Origin: Camellia lanceoleosa
Lineage: Eukaryota > Streptophyta > Magnoliopsida > Ericales > Theaceae
Direction: 5' to 3'
Assembly: GCA_025200525.1 (NCBI GenBank)
Contig: CM045761.1
Location: 96,758,182 to 96,822,181, forward strand
Length of the DNA stretch: 64,000 nucleotides
The position numbers were made by a program, and so were the translations under genes. The notes beneath the pieces are model-generated. The model made no database searches. It was not told where the DNA came from and was given only the letters and a program-made list of their open reading frames with translations. This document shows, piece by piece, positions 1 to 12,664 of this stretch (position 1 is its first letter; every line of letters starts with the position of its first letter).

Positions 1-906
1 TATTTGTTAACCTGCTTAGGTTGGCTCTCGTGACGCCGCTTTAGCCGCTATTAGCCCAATCTCTGTGAGTAACAATTGTGTAAAGATATGTTCAAAATGG
101 TTATCTTTTGAATAATCTGAATCAACTGCTTATTGAACTGCTATTGTTTTATCAATGAATGTATGTCCTCAGATTCAACTATATTGTGGCATCCTTAGCA
201 ATTATTGTTATCATATAGAGCTCGCTTGTCCCCTTGTGAAACCATATCATCGATCGATGGCCATCATTATCGTTGAGTTCTGTTAAGACTCGGTCCTTTG
301 GACCTACTGCTTATAGGCTAATGGATGTACCACATATGACCGATTGATCAAATATCGAAGATTGAAATATCAGAAGATTGAAATATCATTAATGAACCGA
401 TTTCATTATCAGAAGGCCATTCATCCATAACCTCTTTACGTTATATGTTATTCACTGGGCTTGGGCTCACTGTTTATATATATATGTAGTTTCTCAGCAG
501 CCGGACGGGAGCTAGGAGCGTGGGTCGATCCCCAGTTTTGTCAAGCTAGCCTATGTGCCTCATCATGAGGTTCCGAGTTGCCATGCTATGGCTTAGGGTG
601 TTTTTGTCCCGTCGGTCTCCTCCTTGCTTTTGTACATTTGTATAGACTGTCACCGTTATATCAGACGTTATCTAGGATTTGATCCCCGCATCGACCGATC
701 AGAAATGATTGTATAGACTGTTCTGAATGAATGCATGAAAATGTTTTTGGCATACGATTTACACGTACCAATGGACACTAGTTACTTATCAGATGGCTTC
801 CGCCAGCCCCAGACTGCTTGATCAGATATCGTTTCAAGAGCCTTCTAGAATCTCGGACATCGCCGCCATTTTGCTAAACCCATTGGGCCGGGTTTGGGTC
901 GTGACA
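1..906 (-). mobile_element. Family B LTR, 5' part only (runs off the window)
   Basis: On the minus strand this begins with TGTCACGACCCAAACC at base 906 and runs off the left edge. The same terminus opens the LTRs at 14381, 22612 and 25327 (reverse). About 450 bases inside lies the block containing CCCAGTGAATAA (near 450-465, reverse strand), which the other family B copies carry at nearly the same distance. The element interrupts the RNase H reading frame of G1 at 906/907. The right flank gtagc (907-911) would be one target-site copy; its partner lies outside the window. Whether this is a solo LTR or the end of a whole element cannot be seen. Confidence 0.75.
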
Positions 907-1064
907 GTAGCTTCTAGACCAGTAATACATGCTTCATATTTCGCTTTGTTGTTAGACACTTTGAACCGGAGTTTGAAGGCTAAGGGTATATGGGAATCAT
1001 CGGGTGCCATCAGCAACACGCCTATCCCATAACCGTATTGGTTAGATGCTCCATCAAAGTACAT
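907..1064 (-). pseudogene. G1 extra RNase H domain, truncated
   Basis: The frame starts YFDGASNQYGYGIG and continues through SNNKAKYEACITGLEA, then stops matching exactly where the LTR terminus begins at 906. The first catalytic Asp (FDGA) is present. In the usual NN.AEYEA motif the catalytic Glu is replaced by Lys (NNKAKYEA), so even without the truncation the domain would be inactive. Such a second RNase H after RT is typical of Tat-lineage gypsy elements. The stretch 1065-1685 between it and the RT should hold the ordinary RNase H, but only disrupted fragments remain. Confidence 0.75.
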
Positions 1065-1685
1065 TATCCAAGTTTTTTCTTCGACTTACAGAATGTCTTC
1101 ATTTGGAAACAGGTATTCCACTGCTTCATCGCCCTCTACTAGGTGGTCTGCCAAGAACTCCACTACAGCTCTTCCTTTAATTAACTTACGTGTAACATAT
1201 TTGAGCTCAAATTCGGAGAGAAAAAGTAGCCAACGAGCTAGCCTACTCAGAAGCTTAGTTTTTCAAAGAGATATTTGATGGGATCTCATCTCGAAACTAA
1301 GATTACAGAGTGATCTAACAAGTAGTGCCTCAACTTCTTGGTAGTCCATACCAAGGCTAAGCAAGCTTTTCTCTAAGGAAGTGTAATGGGTGTCGTAGTC
1401 TAGCATCTTCTTACTCAATAATAGATGTCCTTCTCCATCTTATCATTAGATTCTTAGGCTAACATGCACCCCATGGTCGAGTATGTTACTGACAAATACA
1501 AAATCAGAAACTTCTCTGGCTCTAGTGGCGACAACACAGGCGGATTCTATAGATACTATTTGACCTACTCAAAGGCAAACTGACATCAATCATCCCATCA
1601 AAATTTCTTTCCTTTCTTCAGGAGACCAAAGAGTAATTCACAAGTCAAGGTTAATTTGGAGATAAACCGTCTTCTGAATTGCACT

Positions 1686-2310
1686 TTACCCGTAGCCATA
1701 CACCTCCTTTTCAGTCCTTGGTGGTGGCATTTCTAAGATGGCCTTGATTTTGAAAGGATCTACTTCAATTCCCCTGTACATGATTAGAAAGCCCAGCATT
1801 TTCCCTACCGTTACGCCGAAGGTGCATTTTGCCAGGTTTAACCTCAATCTGTGTTCCTTGATCCGTTGAAAGAATTTTTTGAGTGCAGTGTAGTGGGCTT
1901 TCCGCTCTTTGGATTTGACAATCTTGTCATCCACATACACCTCAACCTCTTTGTGTATAATGTCATGCAAAATGGTGGTCGCAGCCCTCTGATAGGTAGC
2001 CCTGGTATTCATTAACCCAAACGGCATGACTTGGTAACAAGACGCATTCTACCGATGTAGTGAAAGCAGCTTTTCTCCCTCGTGCCATCGAATCAAGTTA
2101 TACTCGAAACCCATCCATAAAGGAAAGTAAGGCATGGCTCGATGAAGTCTACTAACTCCTCAATATGTGGCAGAGGAAAGTCGTCCTTTGGGCTTGCTTT
2201 ATTCAAGTCTCGAAGTCAACACAAACCCCGATTCCCATCCTTCTTCAAAGACTAGGACGATATTGGCCAACCAGTCGAGATACTGAATACAACAAGAATC
2301 CTGATCAATC
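1686..2310 (-). pseudogene. G1 reverse transcriptase fragment
   Basis: The open part (1686-2027) reads MPFGLMN...ATYQRA, then VYVDDKIVKS with the YVDD catalytic box intact, then LRLNLAKCTFGV and a stretch ending EMPPPRTEKEV, the palm-to-thumb part of Ty3/gypsy RT. Upstream (2028-2310) the frame is broken by several stops, but DWLANIVLV, the start of the RT fingers, is still readable near 2250-2300 (reverse). The domain cannot be translated whole. G2 carries a homologous start of RT at 10685. Confidence 0.85.
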
Positions 2311-2843
2311 TATTTGGTGACCTCTTCCTTGATTTTCAATACCAATCCGGACGAATTCTACTCAAATTCTACTTGACCGAAAGCAAGCCTCGTGTAAAGA
2401 GGGATCCGGTCAGACGATCTCTGGTCGATTCCTGCATGTCTTCGAGGGACCACATGAAAACATCTTTGCATTTTTTTAACAAAGTGATTAAACGCTCGTA
2501 TTCTTCCAAAGACAACGTGGACCCGATCTAGACCAAGCGCGGATCCTTCTCAAAGCCAACATTAATGGCAATGATTTCATCAAAACAAGGTTTAGAAAAC
2601 CTCTCATCTTCTCGATTAATCAAGTTTTTCAAAGCCAAAGGAATTCCTTCCTCTTCGCTGCTAAAATTCTAAAATGTGGTCAATACAATAAACCAAAGGG
2701 CACGAGAAATACTCAGAATCTGCAACATTTTTATTCAAAAGGTCCAGATCTTTGGTTACAGACTCAAAAGAAAAGCTGAATGAAGACCTAGACAAGACTT
2801 TGGCATCTGGGTTACCAGCCTCGAGAATGCCAGACTTAGACTC

Positions 2844-3044
2844 CTAAGACTGACTTGAATCTGATCCTGACCCCACAGACTCAGGAAAATCAGATTCTGA
2901 CTCATCACCCGATTCAAAACTGGAAAGAAAGACCTCCTTCAATTGCCAAGTAAGACATGGCGCCTTTGATGCATCCAAAATACCACTGGTTGGGTCCACA
3001 CCCACTTCTTCCTCGATCATGAAGAAAGTAAAGTTATCCCCCAA
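2844..3044 (-). pseudogene. G1 acidic linker between protease and RT
   Basis: A short open stretch rich in Ser, Asp and Glu (ending GSGSDSSQS), with DPTSGILDASKAPCLTWQL in the middle. The same middle segment recurs in G2 at about 11400-11460, which shows it belongs to this element family. I know no domain for it. By position it is the linker between protease and RT. Confidence 0.55.
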
Positions 3045-3269
3045 GTTCTCTAGTTCAATTGTACATCTATAAGGAGATCGGCCGTCTTTACTTTAGGCTT
3101 GTTATCGTCTGTTTCATCTTTTGTGCTCTGGCTAGTTTTGATGTTTGTCTTAGCTCTTTCCTCATCGTTGTCCTGTAACTGTAAATCAAAGAAAATCTCA
3201 AATCCGGGGATGCACTTCTTTGAGGAATTTACCCAAGGCTTAGGAAAGCCTCAAAAAAAGGAAATCCCC

Positions 3270-4226
3270 TCATTTTCGAACAAAACGACCTTTGAGCATC
3301 CCCCAGATTGGCCTGTGGATGAGCTCATAATGCTTCCCAGCTCTCTTAGCTTTGGCTCTACCTCTCATTTCTTCCCCCTTTCTAATCCAGTCCTCTCTGG
3401 TAGGCACATAGCCCAGTCCAAAGGCATGTGGCTCATGTGCCACATCTGCCAGTGCTGCAATACCTTTCTGACCACTCTTTCCGAGCCCCATTCCTAGAAC
3501 GTGTCGAAGTTTGCTCATGAAGTAGATGGACTGGGCACTGACATACATGCCTTCGTCCGTGGCCAGAATGGTTTGTACTACCTGGGCTTTAGCTAGAGTG
3601 AATCCCAAGAGGAACACATCTTCATCGCCATGATTGATCTCTAGCATTGGCGTAGTCACCTCCGGAGGTGGATGGATGGATGAATTCCCAAAAACAGTAG
3701 CTACCCCTTCCTCATAAGGATACTTCAACATCTGATGAAGGGTGGAGGAAACAGCCTTCACGTGATGTAACCAAGGCCTCTCTAGCAATAGGTTAATGGT
3801 AGCTGGTACATCTAAGATGTGAAACTCGATCTCTTGCTCTGATAGGCCAACTTGGACTCGCACATTTACCGTACCCATGACCTCTCAGCTTATATTGTCA
3901 TATATCCGTATCATTTAGGCTGTGGGAATGAAGTCTACCAGTTTGAGCCCAATCACATAGGCAGTACGAGACGGACAGACGTTGATGGCAGAACCAATAT
4001 CTACCAACACTACTGGTACCCACTTCTCCCTACATTCCACAGATATATACAATGGTTTGCTGTGAGTCGAACCCTTCGACTGCAGTTCTTTGTCAAAGAA
4101 AGTAAGCATTAGCCTGGCACCATCGGGAAAGACTAGGCCCACAAGTTGCTCGGGCGTGGTATCAATGGACAATTTAGCCTTGTCCATTGTCGACAATACT
4201 ACTTGCCGGTGCACTCGTGAGGCCAT
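3270..4226 (-). pseudogene. G1 aspartic protease and G-patch-like region, frameshifted
   Basis: Two open stretches, 4226-3915 and 3878-3270, together carry a retropepsin-type region. The first ends with VPVVLVDIGSAINVCP, where the usual D-[TSN]-G-S active site reads DIGS. The second continues with HILDVPATINLLLERPWLH and STLHQMLKYP, the protease C-terminal region of Tat/Ogre-like elements. It goes on to GMGLGKSGQKG, a glycine-rich G-patch-like stretch, and a basic RGRAKAKRAGKHYELIHRP segment shared with G2. A frameshift between 3879 and 3914 separates the halves. Confidence 0.75.
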
Positions 4227-4921
4227 AAAAAGAACCCAAATGGAGATGTCAGCTTGGATTTTCTTGACCTATTTCAACATCGATGCTTCTTCTAGTTGCT
4301 TCTCTTTCTGTTTCTCGACCTGCTTGTCCTTTCCTGATGGCTCTGCCTGATCCAGGTGTGGTGGTTTAAAGTACCGTCCACTGCGGGTAAGATGGTCTAT
4401 CTCCTCAGCATACCATGTATTATCTGGGAGGCAGCCTCCTAATCTTCATCGGTATGGGCCGACACAAATCATTGTCATCCCATCACTCCTCATCACCGCC
4501 GACAAGCGTGTTAGGCTATACTTGGACCATTTTCACATCATAGGTATCCCCATAGGATGCCACACAATTACGGTTATCGCCTTCAATTCTTTCTATTTCA
4601 AATTGCCTCAAGGTAACTTTCGCTCAAGATTCACAGTGTTCATAACACTCCACTTCCTAGGCCGGGTTTCCAGACTAGCGCCTCCAAAGAAACTTTCCTT
4701 TCTCATCGCCTTTCTCGCCATCGCAGCCTATCTCCGCCTTTCCTTTCCTCCTGTTTCATTCCAATTTCTTCTTCCTTGTCTGGCTCATCACTCATCCATC
4801 CAATGTTCTCAATTGATCCATTCAGGTCGAACTATCTGATTTGTATATCTCCCTAATCATGCTCATTAAAGAACTGCAGGTTGTCTAGATCTTCTTCAAG
4901 ATCTACAAGATCATCCAACCC

Positions 4922-6410
4922 CTAATTTTGGCTATCTTCCCTGACCATGTTAATCTCTACCGAGGTTGATAACACCACTGCAGGCTTGGATTGAGTGGTT
5001 GGCACGATGTAGCAACTCAGATCATATGCCTTTTCACAGTCCCCAAGACACTCTGAGGTCAAAACCTCTTTCACGACAGACGTTGTCACCACCGGTCTAG
5101 AAAGCTCAGGTTGTAGGTTAGACATGTCCATCATGCACAAGCTTGTGCCCTCAGGAATGAACGGCATTGGTTTTGGTAGGTGGGAAGGAGTAATATATAT
5201 GTTAGGGTCATATGCGGCAGGCATCATATGAATCGGGTTAAGATTTCGAGGTGGGGGAACTTAATTATGGAATGAGAGTGGATTTTTGGGTACGTTTGGT
5301 TTCTGAGATGGCGCGATCACCTTGTTGTCAATGAGATCCTAAATCTCATAACGCAATTGAAAGCACTGGTTGGTGTCATGACCAGGCTGCTGGTAAAAAG
5401 CACAGTATTTTACAGGGTTATGCTTAGGTATAAGAGGATCAGGAAGTGGGAGAGGTTCTAAGGGTTTTAGGTGCCCTTTCTTGACTAACACCTGCATAGC
5501 TTTAGACAGAGTCATGTACAGTTGGTTAAAGGTCTTACTCTGAGTTCGGATAAGGTTGGATGGTGTTTGTGGGCCTATGTTGGCAAAGTGGTCGGCGGTT
5601 TTTATTATGGTGACAACACTTACGTCCGAAGGCGTAGCAGATGTGCTATCACTGGCAGCATTGGAACTGTGAACAAACGGCCTCTTGGCTGGTTCCTGTC
5701 CTTAGTAATAAGTCCCTGTTTCATGGCATCCTCAATTTGAACTCCTACTTCATGAAGCTCTGTAAATGTAAATAGAGGTAGAACAATCATCTTCTGCAGC
5801 AACATCCCATACAGATTCCGAACAACTATTCTGATTTGATCCTTTTCTGAAGGTCAAGTGGTCATCATCGAGGCTTTAGCCCTCCATCTTGTCACAAACT
5901 CAAAAAAAACCCCATTCGACTCTTGACAAGTTGCCTTGAGATCACGAGTTGTGACCTCAATCTGTGTATTGTACGAGTATTGAGCAATGAAGACTTTGGC
6001 CATCTCCTCCTAATTCTGTTTGATGAAATCTTCCATATGGCCACTATACCCGACATGGTATGACCAAAGAGAGACAACTTCTGTGGTCTATTTAAGCCCA
6101 TCGGCCGCAAGATATCAGAAAACAATTGCAAGTGGACTATCGATCCCGAGTCATTAAAACGATCAATGTAGCATCCTAAACCAATCCAAAGAATGTAACT
6201 ACGTAATCAAGCAGTACCAATCTTCTATGTTCGGGATGGAGGTAACCCCTTGTGCTCTCTTGAACAACTTCTCTAATTTGTTGACTTTGAGTGCAATCAG
6301 ATTGACTTCGAATTCAAGTGGTGCTTTGGAAGATTGTGCTAGGATTGGCTCTATTGGATTGCCCTGGTTTTCTTGGACATTAGCAGTATTAGCAGTGGCA
6401 CCTGGCACAG
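4922..6410 (-). pseudogene. G1 gag with CCHC knuckle, degenerate
   Basis: On the reverse strand from 6408, VNKLEKLFKRAQGV...IPNIEDW begins a gag segment. A capsid-like stretch follows at about 6131-5850: in a shifted frame YNTQIEVTTRDL and FVTRWRAKA are legible. Near 5520-5300, LYMTLSKAMQVLVKKGHLKP leads to the knuckle YCAFYQQPGHDTNQC, in which all zinc ligands (C, H, C) are visible. An open stretch at 4922-5227 belongs to the gag-protease linker. Several frames must be combined, so no protein can be made. G2 has the homologous gag, split by an LTR insertion. Confidence 0.75.
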
Positions 6411-7518
6411 GGATAACAGTGATGGGTACATATGATGCAGAGGCCGCTATTGGCTACGGTTACTATTGTTGTAGCTCGTTATAACCTCTACCGACGAGTC
6501 GTAATCTCAACTTGACGGATCAAGCCATGCTATAGTGTCTCGATCGCCTATTGCGTATGGTGTATCGCCTCTATACTTGCCGGAGATACTATGCCATTAC
6601 AATAGGTGACTAGTCTTGTCGGATCGAAGTAGATGACTGCTTTAACTAGACCGGACATGGTGAGTCGAGGGGTGATCGTCAGAGAACTAGACTAGTGAAT
6701 TCGCCTAATCCTCCTTCGCTTTGTAACTGGTGGTAGTGAGGTAAACATGGGTTGTCCTTAAACAAGATCCCCGGCTTTGCAAAGTCTTCCGACCTGAATC
6801 CAAAGTACTTGGGGGATATCCAAACTTTCTGAAACTATGATTTTAAACTATCTAGCACAAGAAATAAAGCAAAAGAGCAAGAATCGAAACCGCACAAGAC
6901 CTCAAATTTAAGATGTTATTAACACGTACATGATCAAAGTCAGAGGATTGTAAATTCGCCAAAACAAATACCAACTGCATTCATTGATATGCACATTCCT
7001 ATACAAATTCACTATAAAGCACATAGCAGTTAAAAGAGAGCCAAAACACCCCTATGATGGGGGTAGGGTTACCCTGTCCTAGTTTTTGTCATGAACTATG
7101 ATTCACTATTTTCAATCAAGCGGTTTCATGCAATCCTACATTCGGGTGAGCGTCTTGTCCTAGTTTGGAACAGTCACTATGGCTTTCTGCATATAACTAG
7201 GCCAAATGGTCAAAAAGGGTGCATCGGCAAGACTACCTAATATAACTCTCACACCTAACACCGAGAAGTGAAAGGAGGATCAAACGATACAGCGGTAGTC
7301 CAGATCCAAGGATTGTGTTCCCAACATGACAGAGTCCACGACCAGTCAGCCTTTTGGCAAGCCTTCGGCTAACCGTCCAAGATAATAGATGGCAAACACG
7401 ATGACTTAAGTGCACCAATGCAAATGCAAATGCAAAGATCATATAAGCGTAGATAAAATTTCACATCATGAAGCCCAAGTGAAGTTCTCTACATTTCCCC
7501 ATTGGAGTCACCAGAAAC

Positions 7519-10500
7519 TGTAGCTTGCTTTTCATGCTCTTCTTGGATTCGATAGCCCTACAGCCGGACTTCAAGAAATTCTCAATCGATTTCACAAGTG
7601 CAATGTGAAATAGATACACACAAATGAGTCCAAATCCGACAATTCATTTGGAAAATCGATTTTGAATCAATTTTGAAATTTAGGAAATTTAAGAAATTTA
7701 GGAAATTTAAAAAATCGATTTTGAATCAAAATCCCACCTAAATATTTCTTGGGAAATTTAGGAAACGCGAGACTCGTGCCAAAGGCCCTTATCCATCATC
7801 ACCAAAGTGTCTCGGCTCGAGAACTTAGGTACGAGAGGGGAAGGTCATGAATTGAGCACCCCACTCGCCCGATCAAAGATCGGCCTCTACTAATCATGAT
7901 ATGATTCTTATTTCCATTATATACTCTTGTTCCGATTATTAGGCTAACTAACTATGTGTTGCACACGAGTATAGACTAATTCGCAAAAATTGGAACACTT
8001 CGATTTCATGTTTATTTTAAAAATTGTTTCAAATAGATACCAATTGAAAAAGTAATCTCATATGCACATTACTCAACTTATCCCAATTTAAGCAATTAGC
8101 CCCCATCCACAAGCATTCAAACAAGTATAACACTCAAGCAATTAGCCTCATGGAAAGCATGTTAGACATGGCAACAATCACATTCATGCAATATGCTAAA
8201 GCAATAAAATGCTCACTTGGTACTACAAGGTGAGCCAAAACAAGCAAAATAATTAGAAAACATGCATGCCCCTAATTAATATAATATGACTAATGTAACA
8301 CATGCAAGAGGCAAGTAATAAGCTCGGCTACTAATATAACATGTGAATCAATTTGATATCACGCGGTTTAAACACGTATTCAACGAAACAATAAAGAACA
8401 ATGCTTGCTAGAATGATGAATCGAGTCGCGATTCATGCAATACAAGTGGATGCAAACATGGGAAATGCTAAAAGAAACATGATGTTCTGAACTACCCATT
8501 ATAAGCAAGTAAATAAAAGGGAGTGGGATTGGAAGACATTCACGATATTACATGTTTGCCCTCATGCAAGAGGGTCCGAATAAATGTCCTACCTAAGCTA
8601 GCTAATTAATTACAACACCGAATTTAACTAACTATCCTAACTAATTAAATAATTACAACACACTCTAACTAATTAATACAAATTAACTAATTAAAATATT
8701 ACAGAATTAATTAACTAAGTAATTAATTACAAGTTCACTACTTTAAATACAACATACTACTAAAAACAAATGTAACGGGTCCCGAGCCGAAATGTTAGGG
8801 TTGGCTCATGCATGAACGCGGATTTTCACCCGAAAATGGCAAAATGCTTCTATTTTGCAGTCAGAGAATTGCACTATTTTTTTCACCTCTGCTTCTACTC
8901 CGTTCTGCAAGAAAATAGAAACCGCGGTCAAAAATAGTGGTCTGCCGTCTAGTAAAGGTGGCCTGCCAGCCACTAATGTTGGGTTTCTCCTGCTACAACA
9001 GAAAACAAACAGAGTACAAACAGAGCATCCTTAGGGGATGTTTATCTACCCTGGCTCTTCTTATCATCAAATAGCTCAAAGAATGGGTAGGGTCGATTCG
9101 CAAGCCATCAATCGATGCAAATTTATTGCGTAATCGCCTATGAATCAAGGGATACAATTTCAATAAATGCACAGTGAAAGACTCATGAACCTCCTCCCTA
9201 TTATGATATTGATCAAGGGATGTGGTTGATATCGACTCTTGAACCATTTACATCACTACGAAGTATGAAACGACTCAAGACTCAATAGGTTCAATTAACG
9301 TCTGATTGAACCCCAATCCATTTTAGTATCTTACTCCATTTTATTCCAATTTTATCACCTTTTAATTACCTTTCCATTATTTAGTCATTTTAGTCCAAGA
9401 ATGAGCATTAAGTCCACTAATGGAAAGAAGTGTCAAACAAAGAGTTGTTTTGGGCATGAGAGAAATGTTATGCCATTAGTAATGAACCTTCGAAAAGATT
9501 AAACCATTAAGCACAACGATCTCTATCTCAAGTTTAAACAAACAATCAGTTTGAAACAACTCTCAAGGCAATGAAAAGCCAAGAAATGAGAGAGATACAA
9601 AGGTGTTTAGAGATGAACACAAGTATGGAAAGTGCTAAATAAATGCTATCAACTTCAAATAGGTTGGTGTGTAATGACTAAAACACTAAACCTATGAGGA
9701 CTATTACACTACAAGCATGCTAAACAAAGCATAAATGGAACTAATGTTTAAAAATTCTAAAACACTTAAAAACAGTGTTGAAATTAATGTACAAAAAGCT
9801 AAAAGAGTAAGCTAAAATAATGGACCAATCAAGCTAGTAAATATGCCAAGGGAGAGATGGCTAACCCCTCCATTTTTGGGACTTCAAAATCACTTTTTTA
9901 GCCTCCGAAAACCTCTGAAATTCAGTGGTAAAAAGCTTAAAAAAAAGTTGATGACAAAGTGAGAAACATAAGGGTAAAGACCTAGAAAGCAAAGGTCAAA
10001 GAGGCGTGGTCCACTCCTCTACCCTTAATGGCCTTAAACCACAAGTTTCAACCCACAAATACAGGTGAAAAATAGTACAAAAAACAACAATAAATGATGG
10101 TGGATGAATAAGGGAAAGAAGCTTGGAGTTATACCTCTTGAAGAGGAATGACCATTTGAATCACAAACCACTAATTTCACACCCTCAAGAGCTTAAAATG
10201 CAAGCTCAAACACCTTAGCAAATAATCCTTAAGGTTTGGTTTACGGTCTAGAAAAGGGTATAGAAGTTGCAAGAGAGAAATGTAGAGCAAGAAAATATTT
10301 TCTAAAACTTTTGCCTCTCTAATTTTTCTAACCCTAATTTTTGAGAGAGAGTTCTTTATATATAGAAATATCCATACAGACATAGCTGGTGCAGTGCATG
10401 CATCCGTATAAACAATCGCACAAATTGCAAAAGATCTCGAATTTTACACAAGTGGGTAGCCGGACACCAATAGTGGGCGGCAGGCAACTAGGATGGTTAG

Positions 10501-10679
10501 GCTTGAAAAATCATTGTTTTGGTCCAAAAACAAGGCACAATTTTTGTAGGTTTTTTAGGCTCAAAAGTGAGGTTTGTTGCTGAGGAAGTCAAGCATTTTT
10601 ACAAGCGTGCACATTCATCATTGAGTGATCAATCGGTGGTGCCCAAGTCTTAAGGGTGGTCAAAACTGGGGTGTCTATA
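7519..10679 (-). mobile_element. 5' LTR of G1 (family A, 3.16 kb)
   Basis: On the minus strand it starts TATAGACACCCC at 10679 (canonical TG changed to TA) and ends GCAAGCTACA at 7519, followed by TTTCTGGTGACTCC, the start of the leader. The same start and end occur in the 3.21-kb LTR of G2. Inside are blocks shared with the copies at 18275, 22015 and 36541, including the GACTCGTGCCAAAGGCC segment near 7770. No ORF in it looks coding. The right flank (10680 onward) is the RT of G2, so G1 inserted into G2. Confidence 0.85.
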
Positions 10680-10684
10680 TCTGG

Positions 10685-11013
10685 ATTCTACCATCCTTTT
10701 TCGGCACTAGGACGATGTTGGCCAACCAGGTCGAATACTCGGACACTAACAAGAATCAGATCAATCATGGTGACATCTTCCTTGATTTTCGTTTAATCCG
10801 AAAGTGAACTCAAGCAGCCTCGCTTGATCGTCGGGCCTCAAGGTCAAGAGGGATCCGGTGCTGTAAAATCTCAGGGTCGATTCCAGGCATGTCTTCGTCG
10901 GACCATGCAAAAACATCTTTGAAATCATTTAATAAAGCAATTAAACACTCGCGTTCCTCCGAAGACAACGTAGACCCAATTTCGACCAAGCGTGGATCCT
11001 TCTCAATACTCAC
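10685..11013 (-). pseudogene. G2 RT N-terminal part, truncated
   Basis: From 11013 the frame reads through FKDVFAWSDEDMPGIDPEI, the segment before RT in Ty3/gypsy polyproteins. After a frame break, the start of RT (LANIVLVPKKDGRI) is readable at about 10685-10725. The sequence stops exactly at the G1 LTR terminus. The expected continuation of the PKKDG motif is missing here and should lie beyond the far end of G1, outside the window. Confidence 0.75.
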
Positions 11014-11213
11014 ATTAATAGCAATGATTTCATCAATACAAGGCTTAGCACACTTCTCCTCCTCTCAATTAATCAAGTTTTTCAAAGCCAGAGGAATTTC
11101 TTCCTTTTCATTTTCATTAAAATTCTGAAAATCTTGGTCAATGCAATAAACCAGCGGCATAGAGAAGTACACAAAATCTACAGAGTTCTCATTCATAAGG
11201 TCTGGCTCCTCTA

Positions 11214-12664
11214 TTACAACAGACTAAACGTGAAAGAAAAAGAAGACCTCGACAAGACCTTAGCATCTGGGTTACCACCCCCGGGAATGCCAAACTCAGA
11301 CTCTCTGAACTGACTTGAATTTGATTCCAACTCCACAAACTTAGTGGAATCGGATTCTGGCTCATCACCCAATTTAGAACTGGAAAGATAGCCCTTCTCT
11401 AGCTGCCAAGTAAGACATGGTGCCTTTGATGCATCCAAAATACCACTGGTTGGGTCCACACTCGGTTCTTTCCCGATCATGGAAACAGTAAAGTTCTCTA
11501 GGTCGGTCGCGGGATCTGTCAGGTGATTGGCCAGTGCTACCTCTACTGCAAGCTCACTGTTGTCTAAGTCATCTTTCGTGCTTTGGCTAGCTTTGATGCT
11601 TGGTTCAGCCCTTTCCCCATCACTGTCTTGCAGTTGTAGATCAAAGAAGATCTTGAATCCAGGGACACGTTTTTTCGAGAAATTTACCGAAGGCTCAGGA
11701 AAGCAGCAAAAAGGGAAATCCTCTCCCTCTCGAACAAAATGGCCATTAAGCGTTCCGTGGATTGGCCTGTGGACAAGCTCATAATGCTTCCCAGCTCTCT
11801 TGGCCTTGGCTCTGCCCCTCATTTCTTTCCTCTTTCTGATCCAGTCCTCTTTGGTGGGCACATAGCCCAGTCCAAAGGCATGTGGGTTGTGGCACCTCTT
11901 AGTGTTGTAACACCTTCTCCCGACTCTGTCTAAGTCCTATTCCCAGAATGTGTCGTAGTTTGTTCATGAAGTAGATGGACTAGGCACTGGCGTACATGCC
12001 TTCGTCCCCGGCCAGAATGGTCTGCACTACTCGGGCTTCTGCCAAAGTGAATCCCGACAGGAATACTTTCTCATTGCAATAGTTGATCTCTAGCACTGGC
12101 ATAGTCACCTCTGGACGTGGATGGATAGATGAGTTCCCAAAAACTATTGCTACCCCTTCCTTTTGAGGATATTTTAACATCTAATGGAGGGTAAAGGAGA
12201 CAGCCTTTATGTAATGTAACCAAGGCCTCCTTAACAACAAAGTTAAAGGTAGGCACTTCCAAGACATGGAACTCGATCTCTTGCTCTAACGAGCCTACCC
12301 GAACCCAATAGCTTCATTGTACCCATGACCTCTCTACTTATGTTATCATATGCCCAGATCACCTAGGTCAGGAGAGAAAGTCCGCCGATTTGAGGCCAAC
12401 CGCATAGGCAAGACGGAAGGACAAACATTAATGGCGTAACTAGTATCTACTAACACCACTCACTTCTCTCTCGCATTCCATAGAAATGTATAATGGCTTG
12501 TCGTGGAGTCGAGTTCCATGGCAAAATCTTTTGTCAAAGAAACTAAGCATTGGCTTGGCACCACTTGGAAAGATCAGGCCCACAAGTTGCTCGGGGCATA
12601 GTATCAATAATTTAGCCTTGTTCATTGCTGACAATATTGCCTGCCGGTGCACCCGGGAAGCCAT
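11214..12664 (-). pseudogene. G2 protease and linker, broken
   Basis: The stretch 12664-12440 opens MASRVHRQAILSAMNKAKL, close to the G1 counterpart. The catalytic D-x-G-S part is lost in a damaged region near 12440-12300. At 12180-11980, MLKYPQKEGVAIVFGNSSIH matches the G1 protease tail. At 11861-11214, MPTKEDWIRKRKEMRGRAKA leads into the basic segment and the acidic pro-RT linker (DPTSGILDASKAP). Comparison with G1 shows the same order and spacing, with independent damage in each copy. Confidence 0.7.

Larger units (their letters stand above)
907..7518 (-). mobile_element. Internal region of gypsy element G1 (Tat/Ogre-like), decayed
   Basis: Read on the minus strand from its LTR at 7519, this holds a leader (about 7518-6420), gag with a zinc knuckle, aspartic protease, reverse transcriptase and an extra RNase H, in the gag-pol order of Ty3/gypsy elements. 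All frames are broken by stops and shifts. The RNase H with the NN.A.YEACI.GLE signature, and the C.F....GHDT..C knuckle, are features known from the Tat/Ogre lineage. The lineage call is inference from motifs. Integrase is not present: the element is cut at 906 by a family B LTR. The leader, about 1.1 kb, has no ORF that I recognise. Confidence 0.85.

Noticed and set aside
3099..4839. Plus-strand ORFs over the G1 gag-pol region
   Set aside because: Antisense shadows of the recognised minus-strand gag-pol frames.
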